Shown in pieces: positions 16,297-26,500 of a stretch of DNA of 64,000 bases. The position numbers were made by a program, and so were the translations under genes. The stretch comes from Acidithiobacillus_B sp049965315 (GTDB taxonomy: Bacteria; Pseudomonadota; Gammaproteobacteria; Acidithiobacillales; Acidithiobacillaceae): positions 8,100 through 72,099 of the forward strand of contig NZ_JBMFWL010000007.1 of assembly GCF_049965315.1 (NCBI RefSeq), given 5' to 3'. The notes beneath the pieces were generated by a model, which searched no databases, was not told the DNA's origin, and worked only from the letters and a program-made list of their open reading frames with translations. Each line of letters begins with the position of its first letter. The stretch's first letter is position 1.

Positions 16297-18705
16297 ATGA
16301 TCGACCGCCTGCGCGCCTTCCTTGCGGCCCATCGCCAACAGGCCTATGCGCTGCTCCGCCCCTTGGCGGATCTGGGCCGTCCCTTTCTTCTGCATACGGA
16401 TCTGGAGAAAAGCCTGGAGGAATATTGCGCGCGGGAAGACTGCAGCGCCATCGCCGAACTGGAGACCATCAAGGCCTTTTTTGCCAGCACCCAGGAAGCG
16501 ATAGTGACGCCCACCTGGATTTGTTTCGCCCTGCGCCTGGCCCCGGGACGCTGGGAATATCTGCGCATCCACCAGGAACAATTGGGTCTGGAAGCCCTGG
16601 AGGTCGACGAGTTTTTACGCTTGAAGGAACTGCAGATCCTGCCGCGGCAGCAAGGGCCGGTATTGACCGTGGATTTTGCCCCCTTTCGCCGGAATCGCTT
16701 GCGCCTGCGCAATGAGGAAAGCATCGGTCACGGTCTGGTCTATATGAACCGCCAGTTGGGGGGCCAGCTTTTCGCCGACATCGAAAGCGGCCGCAAACGC
16801 ATTCTCGATTTTTTGACCCTGCACAAGCTGAACGGCCAGCCGCTCATGACCTTTGATCAGACGCCGGGTTTCGAGGACTTGCGGGAGGCCGTCCAGTTCC
16901 TGCGCCGCCTGCCCAAAGCCCTGCCCTGGGCGGACTTCGCGGCGGAGATGGCCCGGCGCGGCTTTGCCCCCGGTTGGGGAAATACCGCCGAGCGTACGGC
17001 CGAGACCATGCGCATGCTGATGGAGCTGCTGGATGCCCCGTCCGCCCAAAACCTGGAGACCTTCATGGATCGCATCCCCATGATCTCCCAGGTGCTGATC
17101 CTCTCCATCCACGGCTGGTTTGCCCAGGACCAGGTGCTGGGCCGCCCGGATACGGGGGGGCAGGTGGTCTACATCCTGGATCAGGCGCGCGCCCTGGAGC
17201 GGGAGATGCGGCAACGCTTCATCGCCCAGGGCGTGGATATCGAGCCGCGCATCCTCATCGCCACCCGCCTCATCCCCGCAGCCGACGGCACCACCTGCAA
17301 CGAGCGCCTGGAATCCGTCAACGGCAGCGAGAATGTGCAGATCCTGCGCGTCCCCTTCCGCGAGGAAAATGGCGAGATCGTCCCTCAGTGGATCTCCCGC
17401 TTCGCCGTCTGGCCTTACCTGGAACGCTATGCGGAGGATCTGGAGCGCGAAAGTCTGGCGGAGTTTGGCCGCCGACCTGATTTGCTGATTGGCAACTATT
17501 CCGATGGCAATCTGGTCGCCAGCCTGCTCAGCAACCGCCTCGGCGTCACCCAGTGCAACATCGCCCATGCCCTGGAGAAAAGCAAATATCTCTTTGCCGA
17601 TCTCTATTGGCAAGATCATGAGGAAACCCATCACTTCGCCTGTCAGTTTACGGCGGACCTCATCAGCATGAACGCCGCCGACATCGTGGTCACCAGCACC
17701 TATCAGGAAATCGCCGGCACCGATGACGAAATCGGCCAATACGAGAGCCATCAGGATTATACGCTGCCCCGCCTCTACCGGGTGGTCAACGGCATCGATG
17801 TCTATGATGCCAAGTTCAACATCGTCTCCCCCGGCGCCGATGCCCACTATTATTTCCCTTATGACGCGGAGGCAAAACGCCTGCGTTTTCTCTCTGCGGA
17901 GATTGACGAACTCCTTTTTGGCCAAAGTCCGGGGGAGGACCGGCGCGGCGTTCTGAGGGAGCCCCACAAGCCCATTTTGTTCAGCATGGCCCGCCTCGAC
18001 CACATCAAGAACCTCACCGGTCTGGCCGAACTCTTTGGCGCCTCGCCACGCCTGCGGCAACTGGCCAATCTGGTCATCATCGGTGGCCATGTCCAGGCCG
18101 GACGCTCCAGCGACCGCGAAGAGCAGGAGGAGATCCGGCGCATGCATGCCATCATGGATCAATACCACCTGGATGGGGAAATGCGCTGGCTGGGGACGCT
18201 TCTCGACAAGAATGTCGCCGGTGAACTCTACCGCTGCGTGGCCGATCATCGCGGTGTCTTTGTGCAGCCCGCCCTCTTCGAGGCCTTCGGCCTGACGGTC
18301 ATCGAGGCCATGAGTTCCGGTTTGCCCGTTTTCGCCACCCGCTTTGGCGGGCCCTTGGAAATCATCGAGGATGGCGTTTCCGGATTCCACATCGACCCTA
18401 CCGATCATCAGGGCAGCGCCGAGCGGATCATCGCTTTCCTGGAAGCGGCGCAAACGCAGCCCGAAACCTGGGAAGCCATCTCCCGCGGCGGCATCGCCCG
18501 TGTTGCGGCCCGCTATACTTGGCAAAGCTATGCCGAACGCCTCATGACGCTGGCGCGCATCTACGGTTTCTGGCGCTATGCCCAGGGCATGGACCGGGCG
18601 CCCATGCGCCGCTATCTGGAGATGTTTTACCACCTGCAGTGGCGCCCTTTGGCGGCGGCGATTGCCAGCGGATCTCCAGCGGCTACGGCGGACGAGGAGG
18701 AATGA
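16297..18705 (+). CDS. Sucrose synthase
   Basis: Sucrose synthase reversibly interconverts sucrose plus NDP with NDP-glucose plus fructose. The 802-residue protein has the ~270-residue N-terminal regulatory region. Two GT-B domains follow, with IHGWFAQDQVLGRPDTGGQVVY, CNIAHALEKSKY and QPALFEAFGLTVIEAMSSG. Homologs from Acidithiobacillus have been studied as enzymes. At the plant QN positions that favour UDP, this protein has Leu635 and Ala641 (GTLLDKNVAGELYR), so ADP preference is expected. A few fully conserved N-terminal serines of plant enzymes are absent. It is the last gene of the operon. Confidence 0.96.
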   Translation: MIDRLRAFLAAHRQQAYALLRPLADLGRPFLLHTDLEKSLEEYCAREDCSAIAELETIKAFFASTQEAIVTPTWICFALRLAPGRWEYLRIHQEQLGLEALEVDEFLRLKELQILPRQQGPVLTVDFAPFRRNRLRLRNEESIGHGLVYMNRQLGGQLFADIESGRKRILDFLTLHKLNGQPLMTFDQTPGFEDLREAVQFLRRLPKALPWADFAAEMARRGFAPGWGNTAERTAETMRMLMELLDAPSAQNLETFMDRIPMISQVLILSIHGWFAQDQVLGRPDTGGQVVYILDQARALEREMRQRFIAQGVDIEPRILIATRLIPAADGTTCNERLESVNGSENVQILRVPFREENGEIVPQWISRFAVWPYLERYAEDLERESLAEFGRRPDLLIGNYSDGNLVASLLSNRLGVTQCNIAHALEKSKYLFADLYWQDHEETHHFACQFTADLISMNAADIVVTSTYQEIAGTDDEIGQYESHQDYTLPRLYRVVNGIDVYDAKFNIVSPGADAHYYFPYDAEAKRLRFLSAEIDELLFGQSPGEDRRGVLREPHKPILFSMARLDHIKNLTGLAELFGASPRLRQLANLVIIGGHVQAGRSSDREEQEEIRRMHAIMDQYHLDGEMRWLGTLLDKNVAGELYRCVADHRGVFVQPALFEAFGLTVIEAMSSGLPVFATRFGGPLEIIEDGVSGFHIDPTDHQGSAERIIAFLEAAQTQPETWEAISRGGIARVAARYTWQSYAERLMTLARIYGFWRYAQGMDRAPMRRYLEMFYHLQWRPLAAAIASGSPAATADEEE

Positions 18706-18728
18706 ACGCGGGCGGCAGGCCTTCCCGA

Positions 18729-20093
18729 TCATCTCCAGGTGCCCAGGGGCAGGCGTATTTCCACCTCCAATCCGCCGCCTTGGGCGTTGGCGAAGCGTAG
18801 CGAGCCGCCCTGAAGGGCGATGATGCGTTGGCCGATGCGCAGGCCGATGCCCGAGCCGTGGGTGACGCCCCTTTGGTTCGGTAGGGGAGTATTGCCCAGC
18901 AGGGACAGATAGGCCGACGGCACGCCGGGGCCGAAGTCGCGCAGGCGGAAAACGATCTCGGCCGCTTCCTGATGCGCAGTGATCTCCAGGCGTCCCCCCC
19001 CATAACGGGCGGCATTGTCGAAGAGGTTGCGGAACACGCGCTCCATGGCCATGGGCCGGTAGGCAACGCGCGGCAAGGCCGGCGGCGTGGCCATGCCGAT
19101 CTCCAGCCCATAGCGTTCCCGGCCGATCTCCGCCATGGGCGCCAGCAGGGCTTCCGGGGAGCTGACGATGCTTTTTTCTTCCTGGCCGCTGCGCACCAGG
19201 GCGAGGAATTTGTCGAGGATCTCATCCATTTCGGTGACATCCACCTGCATGGCCTCCTTCTGCTCCAGCAGCGGCCCATCGGGCAGATGCAGGGCCAGGA
19301 GGAGGCGGGACAAAGGGGTGCGCAATTCGTGGGAAATACCCGTAAGGAGGATGGCGCGTTCCTCATGAAGGGTGTGCAGGTCCCGGGCCATGCGCTGGAT
19401 GGCCTGTTCCAGTTCTTGCACCTCGGCTGGCCCGCTTATGGAAGGCAGCGTTTCGGGCACTTCGCCACGGCCGATGGAGCGGGCATGCTCCGCCAGGCGC
19501 AGGAGGGGCAGGTTGATCTGACGCACGATGAGGATCGCCCCGAGGAAGGTGAACAAGGCGATGATCATCAGGCGGATGAGAAGAAATGTGGAACCGCCGA
19601 AGTTGATCGGCGAGACACGCATGCCCAGCCAAGGCCGTCCCGCACCGCCACGGATCCATACCCAGGTGCCCGCGGGTGAACCGGATCCCATGCGCAGGGT
19701 CGCGCCGGGAGCCAGCCGAGCGATGGCCCTGGCGCTTTGGGCGAAGAAATAATTCCCGGACGCCGTCCCCGGCGAGGCATCGCTGGCTAGCCACCGCAGC
19801 GTGGCGGGAGGTGGGGCGGCGGACGGCTTTGGGGGAGTGGCGGGAGCCGGGATGGCGCGATAGCTCTGCAGGAGGAACTCGGCGAAGCGCCGGGCGGCGG
19901 GGTCCAGGACGTAGCGGTGATAGAGTACGAAGACCATGCCCTGGCTGACCAAAAAGAGCAGCGCCAGCAGCAAGACGGTACGCCAGAGGGTAGTGCGGGG
20001 CCATTTGTCGCGGAAGAGGCGCGGCCGGCTGTCTGGTCGGGATTGTTCGCGCCGGCTCCCCGCGGATCCGCCACCGGCCGTTTTCGGTCTCAT
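18729..20093 (-). CDS. Sensor histidine kinase of an OmpR/EnvZ-type system
   Basis: A 454-residue membrane sensor. It has a cytoplasmic basic N-terminus, a first transmembrane helix at about residues 40-60, a ~120-residue periplasmic sensor and a second helix near 185-205. A HAMP linker, the phospho-acceptor H-box (GISHELRTPLSRL) and an HATPase domain (NLFDNAARYGGG, DFGPGVP, GSGIGLRIG) follow. The ATG at 20093 overlaps the response-regulator stop (ATGA). The stimulus is unknown. The divergent RND efflux operon suggests toxic compounds, metals or envelope stress. Confidence 0.93.
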   Translation of the reverse strand: MRPKTAGGGSAGSRREQSRPDSRPRLFRDKWPRTTLWRTVLLLALLFLVSQGMVFVLYHRYVLDPAARRFAEFLLQSYRAIPAPATPPKPSAAPPPATLRWLASDASPGTASGNYFFAQSARAIARLAPGATLRMGSGSPAGTWVWIRGGAGRPWLGMRVSPINFGGSTFLLIRLMIIALFTFLGAILIVRQINLPLLRLAEHARSIGRGEVPETLPSISGPAEVQELEQAIQRMARDLHTLHEERAILLTGISHELRTPLSRLLLALHLPDGPLLEQKEAMQVDVTEMDEILDKFLALVRSGQEEKSIVSSPEALLAPMAEIGRERYGLEIGMATPPALPRVAYRPMAMERVFRNLFDNAARYGGGRLEITAHQEAAEIVFRLRDFGPGVPSAYLSLLGNTPLPNQRGVTHGSGIGLRIGQRIIALQGGSLRFANAQGGGLEVEIRLPLGTWR

Positions 20094-20812
20094 GGGCCAG
20101 CGCTCACGAAGAGATAGCCATGCCCCCACACCGTGCGGATGTACTGCGGGTGGGCGGGGTCCCTTTCGATCAGCCGGCGCAGCCGGGAGATCTGCACGTC
20201 GATGCTGCGATCATAGGGCCCCTGGGCGCGCCCGCGGGTGAGGAGCATGAGCTGGTCGCGGGACAGGGGCTGGCCGTCATGACGGGCGAGGGTGGCCAAA
20301 AGCTGAAATTCGCCGCTGGTGAGGGCCAGGGCTTCGCCGTTCTTGCTGATCTGGTGCCGACGGAAATCCAGCACGAAGGAGCCGAAATGCAAGGGCTCCA
20401 CTTCCTCGGGCGCGGCCGGCGCCGGAGCAAGGGGCTTGGCCCGCCGCAAGACGGCCTGGATGCGGGCGATGAGCTCGCGCGGGTTGAATGGTTTGGGCAG
20501 ATAGTCGTCCGCTCCCATTTCCAGGCCGAGGATGCGGTCCACCTCATCACCGCGGGCGGTGAGCATCAGGATGGGGATCTGCCGGCTCCGGCGCAGCCGC
20601 CGGCAGATCTCCAGCCCATCTTCAAAAGGCAGGCCCAGATCGAGGATGATCAGGTCGATGGCCTCCCGATCCAGCACGGCCTCCACTTGCCGGCCATCGC
20701 TCAAGCCATGGACGGCAAAGCCGAAGGCCCGCAGGTGCGACTCCAGCAGGCTGCGCAGGCGCAGATCGTCGTCCACCACCAGAATGTTGGCGCAAGGATG
20801 CGAAGGATTCAT
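20090..20812 (-). CDS. OmpR-family response regulator
   Basis: A 240-residue regulator with a receiver domain (acidic DDD near residues 14-16, phosphorylation site Asp58 in LILDLGLP, and Lys in LPKPF). The C-terminal part is a winged-helix DNA-binding domain (LTSGEFQLLATL, RSIDVQISRLRRLI, YIRTVWGHGYLF). It should bind direct half-sites ~10-11 bases apart. Two TTAC/GTAA direct repeats of that kind lie in the divergent intergenic region at 20857-20899. Auto-control and control of the efflux operon are therefore a reasonable inference. Confidence 0.95.
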   Translation of the reverse strand: MNPSHPCANILVVDDDLRLRSLLESHLRAFGFAVHGLSDGRQVEAVLDREAIDLIILDLGLPFEDGLEICRRLRRSRQIPILMLTARGDEVDRILGLEMGADDYLPKPFNPRELIARIQAVLRRAKPLAPAPAAPEEVEPLHFGSFVLDFRRHQISKNGEALALTSGEFQLLATLARHDGQPLSRDQLMLLTRGRAQGPYDRSIDVQISRLRRLIERDPAHPQYIRTVWGHGYLFVSAGP

Positions 20813-20856
20813 GCCTGCAGTGTAATGGAGCGCGCGGGGAAGGGGCAGGGGCAAAT

Positions 20857-20920
20857 GTAAGCGATTGTAAGGGAAGGGGATGCGGTTACATTTGCTTACG
20901 TTTGGCGGGCAGATTGTTAC
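20857..20920. promoter_or_regulatory. OmpR-type operator repeats between regulator and efflux operon
   Basis: GTAA repeats at 20857-20860 and 20867-20870, and TTAC repeats at 20886-20889 and 20896-20899, are both spaced by exactly 10 bases. They are arranged as inverted copies of one another; a further GTTAC ends at 20920. Such helical-turn-spaced direct repeats are the usual binding layout of OmpR-family regulators. They sit between the start of the response regulator (minus strand) and that of the NodT-like gene (plus strand), so one site cluster can serve both promoters. Confidence 0.6.
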
Positions 20921-20945
20921 AGCGCGTTCCTTTAGCCTGATGCCC

Positions 20946-22463
20946 ATGAAAGCACACCCCTCGACCCACTTACCATCGCTCCGGAGCGGCTACCGCCTCC
21001 TGCCCCTGCTCGCGGCCCTCGGCCTGGCGGGTTGTGCCGTTGGTCCGCATCTGCCCGCGCCGACCGCTCCCCTCCCGGCACGTTACAATCAACACGCCGT
21101 CACCGGGGCGCAGCAGACCCAGCATCTGCAATGGACCGAGGGCCAGAGCCAATCCTGGTGGCGGCTCTTCCATTCCCCGCTCCTCAACGGCCTCATCGCC
21201 AGGGCCACCCGAAATAATCCCGATCTCGCCGCCGCCCAATCCTCCCTGGCCCAGGCGCAGGCCCTGGAAGGTGTGGCCAATGCCGGTTTTCTGCCGCAAC
21301 TGGGGGCGAACCTGGGCGCCGCCCGCCAACGTGCCCTGCGCGCCGGGACCAACGGCGGTTTTGGCACGCGGGTGCCAGGCAATCCTTATACCCTGCTGCT
21401 GGGCAGCGTGGACATCCGCTACAACTCCGATGTCTTCGGCCGCCAAGGGTATATCCTGAAAGATGCTCGGGCCCAAAGCGCCGTCGCCCGGGCGGAGCTC
21501 CATCAGGCACAGGTCTTCCTCGGTGGCGCCGTCGCCCAGGCGGTGATTACCGCCGCCTCGGCCCATGCCCAGGCGCGGCTCGCCCAGGCCATGGCCAAAG
21601 ACGACGCCCGACTGCTTACCCTCATCCGGAACGAGTACCGGCTGGGCGCGCAAAACCTGCAGACGGTGGATGAGCAGGAAGCCGTTGCCGAGGCCGCCGC
21701 CGCGCGGATTCCGCCCCTGCGGGCGGCCGCATCCACCGCCCGCCACCAACTGGCGGCCCTGCTCGGCACCGTGCCCGATGCGCCGCTGTCCTTACCCTCC
21801 CTGACGGAACTGCGGCTGCCCGCCGTCATCCCCACGCTGGTGCCTTCCGCTTTGCTGAAAAACCGTCCGGACATTCAGGCGGCGCGCGCCGAGACCGCTG
21901 CGGCGGCCGCCGAAGTAGGGGTGGCCACGGCCAATCTCTATCCTAATATGGACATCAGCGCCAGCCTAGGCAAAGCGGCCATGACCGGCGGCATGTTCTT
22001 CAACCCCGCCTCCACCCTCTGGGCCATCGGCAGCTCCCTGGCCGCCCCCATCTATGAGGGGGGCGCCCTGCACGCGAAAAAACGCGCGGCCATGGACCAT
22101 TGGCGCGTCGCTACGGATCGCTATCGGGCCACGGTGCTCAACGCCTTTCGCCAAGTGGCCGACGCCCTGCGCGCCGTACGGTCGGCCGACACCACCTATA
22201 CCCATAGCAAGGCCGCCGCCCGGTCGGCAGCCTCGGCCTATCAACTGGCGGTGGCCCGTTATCGGGATGGCGCCGTGGATTACGCCACCCTGCTCAATGC
22301 CGAACTGGAAGCGCAAAAGGATGAAACCGCCGCCGTCCAGGCCCGCGCCCAGCGCTATCTGGACAGCGCCGCCCTCTTCGTGGCCATGGGCGATGGCTGG
22401 TGGCAAGACCCCGCCACCCCCCAGCCCTTCGGCCCCACCGCCCCTGCGAGATCATCGGAATGA
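20946..22463 (+). CDS. NodT-family outer-membrane efflux lipoprotein (TolC-like)
   Basis: A 505-residue outer-membrane factor. The signal peptide ends in a lipobox LAG-Cys30. After it come the two repeated alpha-hairpin/beta regions of the OMF family, e.g. NPDLAAAQSSLAQAQAL and NRPDIQAARAETAAAAAEVGVATANLYPN. It would form the trimeric exit duct of the tripartite pump encoded by this and the next two genes. ATG 20946 was preferred; ATG 20940 would add two residues. It overlaps the adaptor gene by 4 bases. Confidence 0.93.
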   Translation: MKAHPSTHLPSLRSGYRLLPLLAALGLAGCAVGPHLPAPTAPLPARYNQHAVTGAQQTQHLQWTEGQSQSWWRLFHSPLLNGLIARATRNNPDLAAAQSSLAQAQALEGVANAGFLPQLGANLGAARQRALRAGTNGGFGTRVPGNPYTLLLGSVDIRYNSDVFGRQGYILKDARAQSAVARAELHQAQVFLGGAVAQAVITAASAHAQARLAQAMAKDDARLLTLIRNEYRLGAQNLQTVDEQEAVAEAAAARIPPLRAAASTARHQLAALLGTVPDAPLSLPSLTELRLPAVIPTLVPSALLKNRPDIQAARAETAAAAAEVGVATANLYPNMDISASLGKAAMTGGMFFNPASTLWAIGSSLAAPIYEGGALHAKKRAAMDHWRVATDRYRATVLNAFRQVADALRAVRSADTTYTHSKAAARSAASAYQLAVARYRDGAVDYATLLNAELEAQKDETAAVQARAQRYLDSAALFVAMGDGWWQDPATPQPFGPTAPARSSE

Positions 22464-23545
22464 AAAAAGCCTTTGTCGCCATGTTGATTATCGTCGCCCT
22501 GCTCTTTGGCGGAATCTTCGCCTGGTACGGGATGCGCCAACGCGCCCTGCACAGCGCCCTGGCCGCCCATGCCCATCCCCCCGTCACGGTTTCCGCAGCC
22601 AAGGTGCGTAAGGCGTCCTGGACTCCGCGGATGACCGCCGTGGGCGAGATCGTCGCCGATCAGGGGGCGGCCCTGAGCCCGCAGACCGCAGGAGTGGTGC
22701 AGTCCGTCTTCTTCCGCTCGGGTCAGAGCGTAAGCAAAGGCACCCTGCTGCTGCAAATCAATCCCGGCCCTCTCCCTGGCGAGATCCGCGCCGCCCGGGC
22801 CCAGGCTGAGCTGGCCGCGGTCGATTACCGGCGCGCCCAAAAACTTTACGCCATCCATGGCATCTCCACGGCGGCGCTGGATCGTGCCCGTTATACCAGT
22901 CAGGCCGCCCAGGCCAAGGTGGCGGCCTTGCAGGAATCCCTGGCGGATACCCAGATCAGGGCGCCATTTTCCGGCGTGCTCGGTCTGCGCACGGTCAACC
23001 CCGGTCAATATCTGCGCACCGATCAGGCGGTCATCCATATCGAAAACCTCAACCATCTCTATGCCGACTTTACCATTCCCCAACGCGATCTTGCCGCCAT
23101 CTCCGTCGGCGCGCCCATCACCTTGAGCATCCATGCGGGAGACGCCCTCCATCACTATGCCGCCACGGTACGCGCCATCGACAGTCATGTGGACCGCCGC
23201 AACCGCGCCGTGGCGGTACGCGCCCAAGTGCGGCAGCCCCAAGGCCTGCGGCCCGGCATGTTCGTCAAGGCGGAGCTGAAAACCGCCGCGGCGCAGGCGG
23301 TCCTGGCCATTCCCATGACCGCCGTTTCCTTCAATACCTATGGCGACTTCGTCTTTGTGCTGCGTCCCCAGGGCTCCCAAGGCGCGCTGGTGGCCGAGGA
23401 GGAGCCGGTGACCCTGGGTACCCAGCAGGATGGGGAAGTGGCCGTGCGCAGCGGCGTGCAGGCCGGCGATCTCGTCGTCACCGCCGGACAGGTCAAGCTC
23501 CACAGCGGCGATATCGTCCACCTCAACAACGCCGTCCAGCTCTGA
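22460..23545 (+). CDS. RND efflux periplasmic adaptor (membrane fusion protein)
   Basis: A 361-residue adaptor with one N-terminal membrane anchor (residues ~4-24). A barrel-sandwich/lipoyl half-motif follows (VVQSVFFRSGQSVSKGTLLLQI), then a coiled-coil hairpin (RAAQAELAAVDYRRAQKLY) and the second half-motif ADTQIRAPFSGVLGLR-like segment. Beta-barrel and membrane-proximal domains complete it. It links the inner-membrane pump to the outer-membrane duct. It is coupled to its neighbours: ATGA overlap upstream and 8 bases before the pump gene. Confidence 0.93.
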   Translation: MKKAFVAMLIIVALLFGGIFAWYGMRQRALHSALAAHAHPPVTVSAAKVRKASWTPRMTAVGEIVADQGAALSPQTAGVVQSVFFRSGQSVSKGTLLLQINPGPLPGEIRAARAQAELAAVDYRRAQKLYAIHGISTAALDRARYTSQAAQAKVAALQESLADTQIRAPFSGVLGLRTVNPGQYLRTDQAVIHIENLNHLYADFTIPQRDLAAISVGAPITLSIHAGDALHHYAATVRAIDSHVDRRNRAVAVRAQVRQPQGLRPGMFVKAELKTAAAQAVLAIPMTAVSFNTYGDFVFVLRPQGSQGALVAEEEPVTLGTQQDGEVAVRSGVQAGDLVVTAGQVKLHSGDIVHLNNAVQL

Positions 23546-23553
23546 GGCCCGCC

Positions 23554-26500
23554 ATGCATTTTACGGAACCCTTCATCCGCCGCCCGGTACTGGCCATCTC
23601 CCTGAGTCTGGTCCTTTTCTTCTTTGGCCTGCGTTCCCTGGGCCTCATGCCCATCACCGAGTATCCCCCCACCAGCAATACCATCATCACGGTGACCACC
23701 CACTACTTCGGCGCCACCCCCAAGACCGTCGGGGCCTTCATCACTGCTCCCCTGGAAAAGGCCGTGGGCCAGGCGCCGGGGATCAACTACATGACCGCCA
23801 CCAGCGAGGACGGCCTGTCCATCATCACCCTTTACATGCGCATGGGAGAAGACCCCAATGCCGCCCTGGCCCAGGTCCAGGCCAAGGTGAATTCGGTCAT
23901 CAACCAGTTGCCCAAGGGCGTCATGCTGCCCGTCATCCAGGAGATGTCTGGCTCCGGCGCCAACCTCATGTACCTCACCTTTACCGGCAAGGCATACAAC
24001 CAGCAGCAAATCACCGACTACCTGACCCGGGTGGTGCAACCGGCCATCGAATCGGTGCCGGGCATTGGTCTGACCGGCATCCTGCCCCCCGGCACCGGTC
24101 CCAACGGCAATACCTATGCCATGCGCGTCTGGCTCGATCCCGAGGAAATGGCGGTGCTCGGCATCACCCCCGCGCAGGTCTCCACCGCCCTGCAGCAAAA
24201 CAACTTCGTGGCGGCTGTGGGGCGCCTGCGCGGCCGGTACTTTGCCGTCTCCCTCAGCGCCGACACCGCCTTGCATACGGTGCGGTCCTTCCAGGATCTG
24301 GTCGTCGCCACCGTCCAGGGCGTGCCCATCCAGCTCAAGCAGATTGCCAAGGTCGAACTGGGCGCCCAGACCTACAATTCGTCGGTGCTGGTGGATGGCG
24401 CTCCCGCCGTCAACATCGGCCTGCAACAGGCGCCGGGCAGCAACGCCCTGCAGGTCGCCCACGGCGTGGAGCAGGTCATGGCCCGCCTGCAGCACAGCAT
24501 GCCCCCGGGCATGCACGGCTTCGTGCTCTACAACGGTGCCCAGTTCATCCAGAGCTCCCTGCATGAGGTCCTCGTCGACATCGCCATCGCCCTGCTCGCC
24601 GTCATTGCCGTCATCTATCTCTTCATGGGCTCGTGGCGCGCGCTGCTGGTACCCGCCCTGGCCATCCCCATCGCCATGGTCGGGGCGGGAACCATCCTCC
24701 ACGCCCTAGGCTACACCATCAATCTCCTCACCCTGCTGGCCATGGTCCTGGCCATCGGCCTGGTGGTGGACGACGCCATCATCGTCGTGGAAAACGTGCA
24801 CCGCCACATCGAACACGGCTCCACCCCCCTCCACGCCGCCCTGCACAGCGCCAAAGAGCTGGCCAGCCCCATCCTCGTCATGGCCACCACCCTGGCCGCC
24901 GTCTTCGCCCCCCTAGGCTTCATCGGCGGCCTCATCGGCCATCTCTTCGCCGAATTCGCCTTCACCATCGTCGCCACCGTCGCCCTCTCCCTCATCGTCG
25001 CCCTGACCCTCGCCCCCATGGTCTCGGCGCGCATCCTGCAGGCCGGCCACGCCGGGCGCATGGCCCACCTGGTGGATCGCGTCTTCAACGTCCTGCGCGG
25101 CGCCTATGCCCGCACCCTGACCGGCAGCCTGCGTTTCTGGCCGGTGACGGTGGCCTTTGCCCTCCTGCTCACGGCCGGCCTCTACCCGCTCATGACCATC
25201 AGCAAAAGCGAGCTGGCGCCGCCGGCCAACCAAGGCATCGTCTACGTCAATGGCGTCGCCCAGCCCACCGCCACCCTGGAATACATGAACGCCTACGATC
25301 GCTATCTCACCCGGGCCGTCTTCGACCAGATCCCGGCGCGGACCCATTCCTTCGCCGTCAATGGCGTCGGCATCGGCGGGATGCTGCTCAACAATGACGT
25401 CATGGCCGGCGTGGTCCTCAACCCAAACCGGAGCAGCGCCATCACGACCCAGGGGGTCAAGGACCAGATCCAGCAGGCCGTCGGCAAGGTGCCCGGCCTC
25501 AAGCTCTCCGCCTTCGGCCTGCCGCCCCTGCCCGGGGCCGCCGTCGGGCTGCCGGTGCAGTTCGTCATCACCAGCACCGGCGGCGGTTATCACGCTCTGG
25601 ACGCCGTCAGCACCACCCTCATCGCCCAGGCCAAGGCCAGCGGCCTCTTTTCCTTCGTGTGCAAAAATCTCAAATACGACAACCAGATCACGGAGATCCA
25701 CATCCACCGCAGGCTGGCGGCATCCTTCGGCTTGACCATGGCCGACATCGGCAGCAACCTGGAAACCCTGCTGGGCGGCAATTACACCAATTACTTCGAC
25801 ATGGACGGTTTGAGCTATCGCGTGGTGCCCCAAGTACCGCCGGCCCTGCGCGCCAACCCCTCCTTCCTGCAATCCTATTACCTCAAGACCAAGGATGGCA
25901 CCGAACTTCCCTTGTCCACCTTCGTATCGCTCCGCGCACGCTCGGCGCCGGCCTTCCTCCCCCAGTTCCAGCAGCTCAATGCCGTCTTCATCGCGGCCAA
26001 CCCCGCCCCCGGCGTCTCCCTCGGCACCGCCCTGGACTTCCTGCGCACCCACGCCCAAAAAATCCTGCCGCCCGAGGACCAGATCCACTACGCCGGGGTC
26101 TCCCGCCAATACATGCACCAGGGCGGCGCCTTCGCCATGACCTTCGGCTTCGCCCTGCTCATGGTCTTTCTCCTGCTGGCCGCCCAGTTCGAGAGTTTTC
26201 AGGACGCCTTGGTGGTCCTCAGCGCCGTACCGGTGGCCCTCTTCGGCGCCCTGGCCCCTATCAGCGTCGGGATCTCCAGCGTGAACATCTTCTCGGAAGT
26301 GGGCATGGTCATGCTCATGGGCCTGATCAGCAAGCAGGGCATCCTCATCGTCCAGTTCGCCCGCACCCTGCAACGGGAAAAGGGTCTGGACAAACAGCAT
26401 GCCGTCGTCGAAGCCGCCACCCTGCGCCTGCGCCCCATCCTGATGACCGTCGCCGCCATGATCGCCGGCGCCATTCCCCTGCTCTTCGCCACCGGCGGCG

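Noticed and set aside
23430..26400. Several long ORFs on the opposite strand and other frames of the RND pump genes
   Set aside because: They are frame shadows typical of GC-rich coding DNA; the pump frame has clear family motifs throughout.
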